From contig NW_019173967.1 in assembly GCF_001642475.1 (NCBI RefSeq), positions 186,001-250,000 on the forward strand: a stretch of DNA of 64,000 bases, read 5' to 3'. Made by a program: the position numbers and the translations under genes. The notes under the pieces were generated by a model. That model saw nothing but the letters and a program-made list of their open reading frames with translations, searched no databases and was not told the DNA's origin. The DNA comes from Fonsecaea monophora. Its lineage: Eukaryota; Ascomycota; Eurotiomycetes; Chaetothyriales; Herpotrichiellaceae. This document shows, piece by piece, positions 10,197-21,721 of this stretch. Numbering within the stretch: the first letter of the stretch is position 1; each line of letters begins with the position of its first letter.

Positions 10197-12436
10197 TTAC
10201 GGCCACATTCTGCGATTATTCTGATGGTTGTGGTACCGATGGTGAGCATGCTGTGGTTTGGGGTTGAGTTCGGGTTCGCTTTGTGGCGACTGTTCTTCGT
10301 CTTTTTGGTCTTCTCCCTGAGGATCGTCCTTGTTCACCTCCTCATCTGGCTCCATCGCTCCCTTCTCCTGCCCTGTTGTATCCTCGTCCGGGTTCTCGTT
10401 TCCATCTGTTTTCTTTTCATCTTCTTCCTCGCCTTCTTTTGCCTCTTCTCGATTGGAATCGTCTTTCGTATCTTCATTTTGTTGACCATCGCCGTCCAAG
10501 CCCTCCACGGACAGACCTTCGACGTCGGAAAACTCGCCCAACATCTCGAAGCGGAAGGGCTCTGGGCCACCGGCACCGTCGATATCAGGAGGATGTTCGA
10601 GATAGACATGTCCTGGTTCAAACCCGTGGTTGAAGATTTCTTCGTCCTTCTGCTTAGCGCTGTCGGCTTCCTGTTTGAGCTTGAGCATTAGCTCCTTGGT
10701 CACATCCATGACTTCTCCTCCCTCTTTCGGGTGCGTAATCTCTTGTGCTGCTGCGGCGTAGTTGAGAGCTGCCTCTACAAGACAACCACGGACGTCGTCC
10801 CCGACCCAAGAAGACAATATGCTCATCAGATCGGAATCAGCGCCCTTGAGAAGGCCGTCCTTTTTCAGGAGTGTCTTGAACTGAGGTAGGTTCCGGACAA
10901 ACGCCAACAACCCCTGAACACGAGCGACTTGAACAGTCTCGTCGTTGACGCTGAACGTCACACTCATCACGTCGTGGCCATCGCTCGTATCCCACTCGGC
11001 GACGCTGTTGGGGATAAGAATGCGGCCTTTGTCACAGCGGTCATCCTCGGGGCCCAAGTCGAGGAGGGAGGTACCAAAGTCGAGCGACTCAGAAGCAAAG
11101 GCGAGGTGGAACTGAGTGCCAATGTTGATCATGACCACAAACTCTGGACGATAGAAACTACCGTCACAATGTTTCTCAATGTTAGTTCGGGGGAAAGCTG
11201 CGTAAACTCTTACTCGGGGGTCGATCTGCATGCTTGACGGGAGGGGAACTGGGACGAAGTTGGTTCCGCCACGTAGACTCCCGCCGTCCTCATTGTGTTT
11301 GGTCATGAAGTTGTCAGGCACCTCTTGCTCGTACTCAAACTCACAGTCACCACACCGGAGATGGCACTTCAAAATTCGTAGAGGCTTGAAGCTGTAGACG
11401 AAATGGATGTAATCGCTGGGATGACGTACAGTTGCAACCACTTTCGAGGGGCTGTTACCAATTGCTCTGTGCTGTTGCTCGTTCGGAATGAAGAATGGTG
11501 CCCAGTTCTTTTCGGTATGTTGTCGGTCGGCGTCCTTGATCGTGAGAACAGTCGAGTAGTTAGAGAACGGTCGGAAAATATACATCGCTCTCTTCCACTC
11601 GGTTCGTCTCGCGATCATGTTGAAAATGACCACTGGCTCCGCACCCTCCACATTGTCCTCCAGGATGATCCGGGGGTCTTCGGGTCCGTACAAGCTTCCG
11701 TCTTCCTCCCACTGCGTCGGGACGTCAAAGACCAGGGGGAACGTGAATTTCTGTCCACCCCAAGTAATGGTATGGTTGTCCAAATGTTCCCAGTCTTGAT
11801 TATATAGTTGACCTCGCAAGAAGCTCATCTTAGGTACCGAGCGTGTTTTTGAAGGGCAGAAGATGACTCGAGTGACGGACAGAAAGACCTTCTGCTCTGG
11901 CAGCCAAACACTGGACCCAGAAAGGCGCGCCCATGTCTTGTCTATGATCTCATTCGCTTCCAGCATGGGGTCGTTCATCATCTCGTCCGGATAGTCGACC
12001 ATCGGGTGCGAGTCAAGGGACAGGGCTATTTGCTTGATGTCATCGTCGAGGAAGAAGCTCTTCTGCACCCCGACTGTTGAGTTGTATTTCAGAGTATCGC
12101 ACGATCTCTTCCCAGGCAGTCCAGTATTCACGAACCCCGGTATTGGTAACGGCTCGAAGGGTCCCCATTGCAGGTAGTAATCAGACCTCGATCGGTCGAC
12201 CTAGGACTTGTTAGCGAACAGCGCAGAGAACAAACGGCGTCGACGCCGCTCACTTTTTTGTGATGGGCGACTGCCGAGTTCTCAGACACAAAGGTGTTTT
12301 GGAAAAACAGAACAATCAGAATAGTCACTACGGCGAAGATGCTGAGCCGTTGTATCCTTGCGGGAGCAGAGAATCTGTCCAGCGCCGGACGTATCCCCAT
12401 ATTGCCTATCTTCCTCCTCGTGGGCAAATGTCGCAA
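10197..12436 (-). CDS. Beta-mannosyltransferase, GT91 (BMT) family, type II membrane protein
   Basis: Two exons, 12436-12254 and 12200-10197 (53-nt intron), encode 728 aa. Residues about 31-47 (LSIFAVVTILIVLFF) form one signal anchor, so the catalytic part should face the Golgi lumen. Family hallmarks are GPEDPRI followed by an acidic residue, FRPFSNYSTV, and FPRTNIEKHCDGSFYRPEFV, which match the BMT glycosyltransferases that add beta-1,2-mannose caps to cell-wall mannans in Candida and Komagataella. The last ~130 residues are very acidic and Glu/Asp/Asn-rich and end in a His/Asn-rich tail; this part is low complexity and not family-typical. No mannan-pathway genes adjoin it. Family assignment is good; acceptor and linkage are inferred from the family only. 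Confidence 0.87.
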
Positions 12437-14144
12437 GGAGGGGAGGAAGACAAGAAAGAGAAAGACCGTTTGCTTCGGTGAGTGGGGGTCGAAGCTTTTA
12501 CTCCACGAGCAAGTCCCAGAATGTTATATCGATATGGGTTTCATCTAGTCGGTTCGCTAGTGAAGGGGACCGATGAGATTAGTGTCTATGGTTGGTGCGG
12601 CGTCCACAGACAAAAGATTCCAGTCTTGCCCGACCAAGAACATGGTGGGAGGATCCGAGTTTAAGGCGGGACGAGAGTCTAGGATCGAGCAAGGTATCAA
12701 TGGAGACGTCAGTTCACATAGGGGGGATTGACCAGGGGTGTTGATAGACCAGAACAGATTCATGCCTACGTCTCTCTTCCCCGTACATCGGAGAGAAGGA
12801 GACCATGGCAACATAAAAAGGGTACTTGACATCAGTCAGAGCCAAAGCCTCGACTGTCTGCGGAGATTGCGTTTTGCATGTACGAGTAAGTCGCACGGAT
12901 GGAGGGACACGTTTGGGGACTGGTGCACGTTGAAAAACCGCCCAAAAGCATGTTCAGAGTTCAGGGGATGAGTGAGATAGGCTGCTGTGGCGCGCCAAAA
13001 TTGGATCCAGCCTCTGCCTCTGTCGACCACTCTCGTCCTTATCTTCCAGTCATTGGTGGACAGGGGCTTTTTTTCCGATCGACCAACTTTTCCTTTCCAG
13101 GTGTGCTGAGACAACGAGCAGTCTCCCGTGCCCAGCCAAGCGAAATGTGAGCGAACAGATGGTGAGGATGCAGAAGAGGATTTGGATGGCCTGCTGTTCA
13201 CAGATTGACGTCTCTTGCTGAGCCCTCAATTTACCACATGTCTTGCGTCTGTCTGACAGATTAGGGGTCTCAATCGAGTAAATCGGGGGGGATCCAAGCA
13301 GCCACGCAACTCGGCAGGGATCAGAGCAGAGATGTGGTGTCTGCAAAAACCCCTGAGAGGGGACATCCTGGGCGGACGTTGGGCGGAACGTTTTCTGCTA
13401 CAATACCATCCAACGAGGAACACTGGGGACTCGGCTTTCTTGAGGCACCGCGATAGGTCGTTAGCAACAACGCCTAGAACAAAACGCTCGGCAGTGCGCG
13501 TCGCGTGTTGCGCGCGTTCCTGTCGGGTACCTGCGTTAGTGTGGCGACTGAGGGGCAGTGAGGCTTGAGCTGACTCTAGGCTCTGTTGTCCACAGGTAGA
13601 ATTGACACACCTGTTTGCTTGGTGACTCTCACACATTGGGACACGGCGGGGTTGCACAGTCTGATGAGTTGATGTATTATGTCAATTATGAAATGAGTTG
13701 GTTTCGTGGGCCAATATCGAGCGGACGAGGATTTGCATAGTTGAGAAAGTGACTGGGAGACCGAGGGGTGTCTGTCTGCTAAAGCTGCGCTTCTGACCGC
13801 CTCCAGACTTCTTTCTCTTCATCACAACAAGCCGACAAAATGCCTGTGAGATTCAATGGATTCCAGGATTGTATGAACTAATGGCTTCCTCGCAACCAGC
13901 CGTCAACGTCTATCATGAAACACGACTAATTCCTCGCACGCACCACTCCCACGTCTTCTACAGCGCTTTACCTGTTGCTTCTGTACCGCAGTGAACCTAA
14001 AACTTGGACCAGTGCCTCTTCTCCAATACCAATTTCTTCTCAGAAGATAAGACGCCAGCAAGTATACACTTCTCGTCTTACAGACCGAGCCATGTCAGAG
14101 CGACATTCTTAGTGTCATTGTGCTGTACCGTCTCCGAACCTCAT
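12437..14144. other. Intergenic region upstream of the GT91 gene
   Basis: About 1.7 kb between the GT91 start and the stop of the sugar porter. Several frames of 60-140 codons exist on both strands, but none shows domain content or consistent codon preference. I see no gene, tRNA or repeat here. Confidence 0.5.
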
Positions 14145-16391
14145 TTATACCTTCTCCTGCTGCACTACCTCGACCTGCGCAGCACTTCCGCCAACGGTTG
14201 CCTTCTCTTCCAACACTCTCTCTCGCTCCAACTGATCACTGACATTAGCTTCCCGTTGTCCATACCGTCCGATCTTGTACCAGGGAAGGCGGAACAATGC
14301 ATCCATGCCTTCAAGACTGCGGCCGCTCGTCTCCGGGATGAAGAACCATGCCCACACCCCGCCCAGGATCGTGATCGCGGTGAAGAACCAGAATGTTCCC
14401 TTGGGGCTAAGATCAAGGAGCATATTTGGCACGGCGCGCGAGTTGCCGTATTGGTTGACTGTTTGTAGACCGTATTAGCATCCTAACCCTGACCCTGAGG
14501 AGCAACCGGGACCCACCAAAATGGAAGCACATTACGAGTGAGCTGCTGACAGCGCGGATCCTGAGAGGATAGATCTCAGCATTCAAGAGGTACTGGATGC
14601 TATTCCAGCCTAGAGCCCAACCGACACCTGAAATGTATATCATGACGATACCACCAGTTGAAGCATGCTTTTGTGAAGCTGTGAAGACAGTGTCGTCGTC
14701 GATATTGGGCACAGCTGTCAAAAAGGCTGCAATGTAGCACATCGAAATGGCTTGTAGGGCAATGCCGATGGACAAAGATCTCTTTCGTCCAATAACGTCG
14801 ACCAAGAACAAGGCACAGAAAATGGAGGCAACGAACTTCACAACCCCGCTGCAGATCAAAACGCAGTCAGTGACTGGTGTAGGGTGTCACCTGGAAGGAG
14901 GATAGAACTCACAAGATGGCTGTGGCGTACAGCTATTATCCAGTCAGTCCTGAGCTGCATAAAAGTGTGATTGCATCAGACTTACCTTTTCATTGTCCCC
15001 TTTGGTGCCGAGGAGCGCAAACATCTGTAAATCATAATTCAGCACAACTCAATATAGTGGACTCCCTACTGCCACTGGTTTCTCCAGAGAAAGACAGCTA
15101 TCGTAAATGGGCAACATACGTCAGGAGCATATCTAAACAGCGACTCAATGTCAGCAACAGCGTTAAGAGGCAAATTAGTCTGAAACAAATGTTCAAAGAG
15201 ACACGAGGTAGTTCCAATACGTACATGGTGATACTTTGAGCACCGGACCATTGACCCAGCAACTGAGTTCCAAGTCCCAGGTAGATGCGATAGAAGTTGT
15301 TAGGCATGCAGAACATCTCTCGGAGAATGCCTACAAAGCCCTGGCCCATGGTCGCTTCCTGCTCTTCATTCAGTTGATGCTTGATACCGTTGATCTCTGC
15401 CGTGACGTATTCGTCGTTGGGGGTGAGGCCTCGAATCTTGGCTAGGTTGGCTATTGCGTGGTCTACCTTGCCCTTCTTGATCAGGAATCTAGGGGACTCA
15501 TTGTTGAACCACGACAGAACGAAGATGAGACCGGCAAAGATGAGGTGGAGGGATGTCGGCACCATCCAGGAGGCTTTCTTGTTTTGGTTCATGTGGAGGC
15601 TGCTTCCCCAAGTCGAGAAGTATGCCAGCTGTAGAAGGTCAGTTTGCTGAGTTGACGGGAGGGAGTATCGTCCTCACCATGATTCCAATGTACACCGAGC
15701 CTGAGAAGACGCAAGTGCAAAGTCCTCGAACGGCCCGGGGTGAGATTTCGGAAAGGTAAACAGGAGCGATGACGGTGGTTTGGCCAATTCCTAATCCTGC
15801 AATAAAGCGACCAGCATACACCTGGCCCAATCGTCCGTTGTTGGTCATGAAGATGACTATTCCAAGAATCCAAAGGAGACATCTAGATGTAGTCAGCGCA
15901 AAAGCTTCTGAGCACTATAAGAACGAGACAGCTCACAGTTGTCGAGTGGCCCAGAGACGACCGATACGGTCGGCGAGAACAAAAGCTAATAGGGCGCCAC
16001 CAACGCTACCTATCTGAACCATTGCGGAGACATTGCCCTTGACATTTGCATAGTCATCCTCATCAAGTTTGTCGAACCCTAAAAGATGCTGGAAATCATC
16101 CGTGTTAAACGTGCCTGGTCGGACACGGTTAGTAAAGATCGAGCTGGCGGTCACGTCCCCGTTGTGTCTCTTACCGCTAATCAACCCTTCATCGCTATAC
16201 ATTGCTGTCAGCTAGAGCATTCCCGGATAATGGATGATGCAGGTGGCCACTCACATTCCTCTAGCAGCACCCATAATGCCAAAAGAGACAACCGCAAACC
16301 AAAGTCTCCAGTTTAGAACTTCCTTGGGTTCATCCGACAGGGAACTACCAAGGCGGAAGATGTTCAGAGGTTTACCTCCTCCTCCACCCAT
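14145..16391 (-). CDS. MFS sugar porter (quinate/monosaccharide permease type)
   Basis: Ten exons: 16391-16255, 16194-16175, 16114-15937, 15882-15678, 15628-15225, 15132-15120, 15024-14986, 14932-14913, 14848-14517 and 14458-14145. They total 553 aa in one frame, typical for the family. Start MGGGGGKPLNIFRLG resembles quinate permeases. Family motifs: ADRIGRLWATRQL (loop 2-3), GRFIAGLGIGQTTVIAPVYL (helix 4), NNESPRFLIKKGK (loop 6-7), VDVIGRKRSL (loop 8-9) and FFIPETSGRSLEGMDALF at the end. Exons of 13, 20, 20 and 39 nt are unusually small. With them, the helix 7-8 region reads as the expected MYAPD-like stretch, here IYAPDMFALLG. The substrate (sugar, quinate or a related polyol) is not determined. 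An ATG at 16439 is an alternative start. Confidence 0.9.
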
Positions 16392-17699
16392 GCTTGCGGT
16401 TTGACGGTAGATTTCTTTGTAGTGTTTTGAGAAGGACAAGAGAGTATGGCAAACGTATCCGCAGGGTCACACTGGCCTGAGCGATCAGGGCAAGGACGAA
16501 GGGCGAGTTCGTCCATCTTAAATATACCAAGACCTCTTCCAAGAAACTGGCCTCCTCGCCCGACAGCTTGGGTGGTGGCTTGGAATTGCTTCGGAAAACC
16601 TTGCTGTCACTCGAACCCTTCTTCGCAGCGCCATTGACGATGCCTTCCCCATGCCAGATCTGGCAAATCCACGGAGAAAATCGAGCGGGCGCCAAGGAGT
16701 TGGATTCTCGTTGTGCAGCTCAAGACCGTCAACTTGCGGGGGTCGGGTGCAACATGATGGAACATGTTCCTCTGAAGCAAGTCCCCCGAAGGGATGGTAC
16801 AGGAGATGAGCGGCGGCATCAGCCTATCAGCAGAAGCGAGGTCAGCTTTGATGTAACAGCATTTCCATTGACAGAGGGAGCATCAAGGGCGGAATGCGAG
16901 CTGAGATGTCGATCATTCAAGGTGCCAAGATTCCACGTCGTCATGCGAGCATAAGAACAGCACCAATAGTGATTTGGTTTGAGGCGGAAGGTAGGAGTGG
17001 CTAAGAGAGGAGCAAACCGATCGAGGAAGGCTTCCGGACGGAGCGAAAGGACATCCCCTTGGCGGTCTGCGTTACAAGCCCAACCCGGGGTGACACGGAG
17101 CAGGGAGACAGGGAGTTGAGCAGGGTGTCGAGATAGGTGTGGATGCCCTGGTGTGTCTAGCAATTCCACTCCGCAAAAGTCGAATGCCGCCCCGCGCCCA
17201 TTGATTTGTCGTCTCAAAAGCCGACGGCACCAGACGGCGCCACTCAACTTCTCTTAGCACTTCCCCCAGATCCGCCCCATCATCGCACCCTCCGCCTTTT
17301 CTCTCAACGCCGACCTCGTTTTCGTTATTATGTCTGGCGCCGTTTTCATCCGACTCTGGGAGCGGAACCCAACGACAACGATGCTCGAGGATCATCGAAG
17401 AAATTTTCAGACTTTCGCTATGTCGGACCTGAGGCCGTCTGACACCGTGCCGAGAATTTCTCCTTCTTGTAGGGATATTCCTGAACAAAGCTATCCGTGT
17501 CGCAAGGCGTGCGCGCGGTCATGAAGAACTGCATGAGATGAAAGAGGGAGCATCAAGTGAGACGAGTCAAGTGAGACGAGAATAGAATAAACGTCACAAT
17601 CCACAGGAAAGGGGTTGATTACCGGGCGACCGAGTATCTTTCAACTTCAGAAGAGATTTTCATGTTTATCCGGGATTGTATTTGATTCCCAGCAGCTAC
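16392..17699. other. Intergenic: sugar-porter promoter and MaoC 3' flank
   Basis: About 1.3 kb separates two minus-strand genes. The upstream region of the sugar porter should lie here. No convincing exon, RNA gene or repeat was found. Confidence 0.5.
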
Positions 17700-18807
17700 T
17701 CAAAGCTTGCTCTTTCCTCCCACAACCTTCATCAGCGCCCGACCGTTGCTCAGAACAACCTTACCATTGACCTCAGTGAGGAATCGGACCTCTTCCCAGC
17801 CGTCCTTGATGTCGCCAGTTCTCCAGATCTTTGTCACAAGCTTCTGACCGGGTTTTACAGGGGCGGCGAAGCGAGCTCCAAATTCCTTAATATTGGCTGG
17901 ATCACTTCCACCAAGGTTTTTTAGAAGGGCATGTGCCGCAAAGTTCCAGGTCGATAAACCATGCATGATCGCGCCTCCGAAACCAATCTGCTTACCGGGT
18001 TCAGGTGTCGCATGGAGTGGGTTATAGTCGCCGTTGAGTCTGCAGTCGCCTAGTGTCAGAGACGCTGGTTTTGGAAACCTGGTTGGAGCTGCTTACCTGT
18101 ACAGATGTGCGCTCTCCGGAGTCAGCTGCTTCTCGCTGACTACATCGGGACTGTTTTCCCGGCCCTTGGGCGGCGGATAGTTGACGGACGCAGGGCCCTT
18201 GGGCCCACCCCAACCGCCCTGGCCGACAAAGAAGCCAGAGCTGACCACCCGACTGTACACCTCACCGCTCTCCTTGTCCACGATGGTCTGCTCAGTCTCG
18301 ACCACCGTGCCAGGTTTACCCTTGTCGTAGACTCCAATAACTTTGGACCGCAGCTCGAATTTTCGGCCCGCGGATGTCGGTGGCAGAGGCTTGAGGAATT
18401 CGATGTGGCGCTGGCCATCGACGGCACGTCTTGGGTCCATCTTGGGGATGCCCGGGATAGGATTGCTGGCTTGAACAGCATAGAAGTCGATGACTTCTTG
18501 TGTGGTCTTCTTGAAGGCTAACGCATCTGTGAGTTCGAAGCTGCGGTGGACAAGCCAGGACGAGGACCGGACTCACGCAGGATGATCGGGTATGTGGGAA
18601 ACACGGCGAAATTGGGATGGAGTTCCTACAGAGTTGTCAGTGAGAGGTGTCCAGTGTACTCGGGGGGACTCGCTATCAGGCACTCACGTAGATGAAGTGC
18701 AACTCATCCACCGTGCAGCCAATGCTCACGGCGAAGAGCAGGACATCTCTCTTCAACCACGACACCTCGGTCGGAGGATATTCGAAGCCAACACCAGGAC
18801 CTGACAT
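17700..18807 (-). CDS. Peroxisomal MaoC-type enoyl-CoA hydratase (hydratase 2-like)
   Basis: Four exons: 18807-18688, 18625-18577, 18517-18097 and 18039-17700 (introns of 62, 59 and 57 nt), giving 309 aa. The protein has two hot-dog halves. The C-terminal half carries the hydratase-2 motif YRLNGDYNPLHATPEPG, with Asp201, Asn203 and His206 as catalytic candidates, then IGFGGAIMHGL. It ends in SKL, a perfect PTS1 signal, so import into peroxisomes is expected. Stand-alone proteins of this kind hydrate trans-2-enoyl-CoA to (R)-3-hydroxyacyl-CoA. In fungi most beta-oxidation uses a multifunctional enzyme, so this one may serve a side route or a special acyl-CoA. No other beta-oxidation gene is next to it. 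Confidence 0.92.
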
Positions 18808-19502
18808 TCTGATTCGAGCGCTGAGGTATTCTTTGGAGAGGAAGAAAAGTATACGAGCTTCAAATGCACCTTGGGCAGCTCCAAAATCAAACAGAGGACT
18901 TGGGAGAGGAAAGGATTACATTGGGCAAAGTCAGCTTCAAGTTTGGGGGGTTTCGAGGTGCGCGGACTGGGATGTGGGGAGCCGCGTGCCGAGGTTAGAT
19001 GTTATGCCTCGATTACAACGTTAGCCGGCAAAAGGCCACCATCACGAAGAGTAATCAATCAATCAATCACTTCTTTCGAAACAAGGACACTTCATCGAAT
19101 TCAGCGTGGAATGTCAGATGTAAGATCTCAGCTCGAGGTAGCTACGACATCTATCGTCGTGTGCCTTTATTATTGAATATTTTTCGTTTATCAAAATCAG
19201 CGTCAACTCGTGGGGTATCTTAGACAAATAACGAGGAGCTTGGGTTTGTTTGTTCCGGGGGGCCTCCATCTCGGTCACCTTTTTCGTCGTAGACGAGGTA
19301 TTCATCCATGTGTCTGTTCTCATCGCCCCTTCACAGATCAATGAATGCTACGGGATCTCCAAGGGTTTATCCAGGACGGATGTAGACCTCAAGATCACGC
19401 CGAATAACCATGCAAAGGACGGATGTCGTTCCCATTGTGGTCATGGGATCAGCACCTGCGAATGATCAGTAATTCGCGGCTACGTCGGGGGACAGGGAGG
19501 CC
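18808..19502. other. Intergenic region
   Basis: Between the hydratase start and the 3' end of the arginine methyltransferase gene. It contains short frames only and nothing recognised. Confidence 0.5.
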
Positions 19503-20786
19503 TTACATTCGGTATTCGCAGGTTCCGCGCGCGGATCGTCTTGGGTCCGAGGTCTCGAGTTCATAGTCGATCTTGATGTCGAGATCTCGTCGGTTCTTGC
19601 TATTGGGCTTGTTGGAGAGGAAACCCTTTACCGTTTCTCCTTCCTCCACAGTCAGAACCTGTCGCAGATAAAAGACAGTCTGTTTCCAGTGCGTATATTT
19701 GGTGTGAGGCCCCGTGGAGAATTTGATGGGCTTGTGGCACGCCGTGAAGTCGATATCGAACCACGCGATAAGAGCATGGATGAAGTCGTTTCTTTGACAC
19801 CGAAGCAGGAAGGGCTCTGAAAATGCCAGCTCGGCCGGTTTGACCGTATTGAGGTCAATAGTGAAGACAGGGCACGGGTCCGTGACCAGTGCCTTCAACT
19901 CCACCGTGTCGACTAGAGGTTCACTCAGAGCGCTCTCTTTCATAGGGGAGAAATCAAATCCGTAGACATTATCCCAGACTGGAAACGGAAAGTCAGCCTG
20001 CGCCCTAACCACCTTATTGACCGCACTTACATCCGATCTTGTCCTCCTTGTACTCTCCATCCTCAATGCCCGCCATGAAGATCGTGGCCTTGTCTGGGAA
20101 GATATTGCCGCCCGGCCTCAAATACTTGTCGCGAGCGTAAAGGACCGTGTCAAGCATGCTCTCGTATAGCAGGAAGTAGCCCATCCATTCTGATATTATG
20201 ATGTCGACTTTGCCATTGTTCAGATGCTGTGCAGGTAGCTCCACCTCTTCCATTTTGCCTTGGAGCAAAGTAATCTTCTTTGAGAGCCCGTTGGTCTCGA
20301 CGATGAGTTTGGCCTTGTTGATGATGCTGGACATGTCGACACCAATGACATGTCGAGCACCCGCCCTTGCAGCGAACCTAGTCGCAGTCAGCTATTGTCT
20401 CTGCAGTCGCAGGTCAGGGGATGCACAAACATGCTGAGGATGCCTGTGCCGCAGCCGACATCGAGGACGACTTTGTCTTTGAAGATATGTGGATTTTGGT
20501 AGATAGCGTCTCGGTAAGATCGGGTCCGGACTTCATCTTTCTGCGATTGTAATCAGCTTGCGACTCACCACAGGTGGGAGGTAGGTTTGATTCCGTACCA
20601 GCATCTCTTCGTGGATTCCATGATGATCGTAACTGTGCTTGGGGTTACTTGACGCCATTGTCATTTTGGTAGCCGTACCAACCTCGTAAAGTAGCGAACT
20701 TCAGAGTGTTCCATGCCCGCCATCCTCTCTTCGGTAGACATATTGGCCATATCAGCCACCGACGGACCAGGCTTCGTGCCGTTCAT
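19503..20786 (-). CDS. HMT1: Type I protein arginine N-methyltransferase (PRMT1/Hmt1)
   Basis: Five exons: 20786-20683, 20632-20599, 20540-20431, 20377-20031 and 19978-19503 (introns of 50-58 nt), giving 356 aa as in other PRMT1 proteins. The enzyme makes asymmetric dimethylarginine on RGG proteins and histone H4 using S-adenosylmethionine. Seen: YDHHGIHEEMLKDEVRTRSY (AdoMet lid), VLDVGCGTGILSMFAARAGA (motif I, about 71-90), the double-E hairpin SEWMGYFLLYE with Glu146 and Glu155, and the THW loop KYTHWKQTVFYL. The C-terminus CEYRM is typical. It acts in nucleus and cytosol. One donor (AT|GTTTGT) is non-canonical beyond GT but restores the conserved SMFAAR. Confidence 0.96.
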
Positions 20787-21143
20787 GACTGCTGATGTTG
20801 AAAAACAAGGATTGAACCGGGCAGCAGTCACTGGTACAGTACTCTCTATGCCAGCCGGTGAGCATGAATATTGATACCAGGCTAAACAAAAATAAAATAA
20901 AGTTTTGAGCCTAGACTAGCGAACACGGCCAGACAGGGAAAGGCACACGTGATCAATGTCTAGGCAAACTGAGAGTGACGATATTTGCGCTGTTTTACAA
21001 CATAGTCCACCTAGGCAGCCTAGGTACTGATGTCTGTACTTGGTAAATATTCAAGGCTATGAGTTGAAAAGAGCTCCTCTTTCAGAGGAAGCAAAAAAAC
21101 TTCAAAAATACTTCCAAACACAATCTTGAAGTATCTGACAGAC
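20787..21143. other. Intergenic: PRMT1 promoter and tRNA 3' flank
   Basis: A short AT-rich spacer holding CCTAGG at 21010-21015 and CCTAGGTA at 21019-21026 (see findings). No gene is seen. Confidence 0.5.
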
Positions 21144-21249
21144 TGGACACAATGGGATTTGAACCCATGACCTCTCGCACATTTATTCCCTTCGTGTTAC
21201 TTGTTGAGGGTTATGCAAAGCGAGCGCTCTACCCCTGAGCTATGCGCCC
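21144..21249 (-). tRNA. trnA(UGC): tRNA-Ala(UGC) with a 34-nt intron
   Basis: Read on the minus strand from 21249. The acceptor is GGGCGCA pairing TGTGTCC, discriminator A at 21144, with the G3:U70 wobble pair that marks alanine tRNAs. The D arm is GCTCAGGGGTAGAGC, the anticodon stem CTCGC/GCGAG, anticodon TGC at 21217-21215, and the T arm ATGGG-TTCAAAT-CCCAT. An intron of 34 nt (21213-21180) sits after position 37, the standard place for eukaryotic nuclear tRNA introns cut by the Sen endonuclease. The mature RNA would be 72 nt before CCA addition. Confidence 0.95.
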
Positions 21250-21721
21250 AAATGATAGTCATTTTGCTTAAAAATTGGCATCTGAAATATATAATCTTTT
21301 GTTCTTCGTAGGATCGCTTGGCGCTCGGAACTTTTCGGGCACGTGGAATATCGGGAATAATTACCCACCGTTTTCTGAGACCACGTCTTCACTCGCACCT
21401 CGCAAATGGGTTTTCCACACAGTGTACGGACTCTTTGGAGGTTCTCGAAGCAGTAACTGCACCGGAGCCCTCACTGACTCCGACAAGATGACAAGCTTTT
21501 GCTCCAATTCCGGCGGACGAGGTTTATCTATACCGGGGACTTGAACGAAACGTACAGGTCAAACAGTTTCAGATATAGGTGGATTGACTGACTGGCTGCA
21601 TTTTGGTTCTGCTCTATCTTTTATTTTCTACTGCTTCTCAAAGCATGGTGTATGTTATCCGTTTATCCGTAGGCGATGTCTGGAGCTCGTGTTCTCACGT
21701 TGGTCCTGGTAGGCTTCTGGG
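21250..21721. other. Intergenic between tRNA-Ala and MFS gene
   Basis: 5' flank of the tRNA and 3' flank of the second DAL5-type carrier. A plus-strand frame at 21275-21544 has no recognisable domain and is not called. Confidence 0.5.

Noticed and set aside
10194..10691. Plus-strand frame rich in Leu/Val/Phe, looking like a membrane protein
   Set aside because: It is the exact antisense of the acidic low-complexity tail of the GT91 protein; Glu/Asp codons read backwards give Leu/Phe/Val. No independent coding evidence.
16372..16695. Minus-strand frame upstream of the sugar porter that might be an extra first exon
   Set aside because: The porter already has a family-typical start (MGGGGGKPLN); the upstream frame is in another phase and has no matching splice donor that improves the model.
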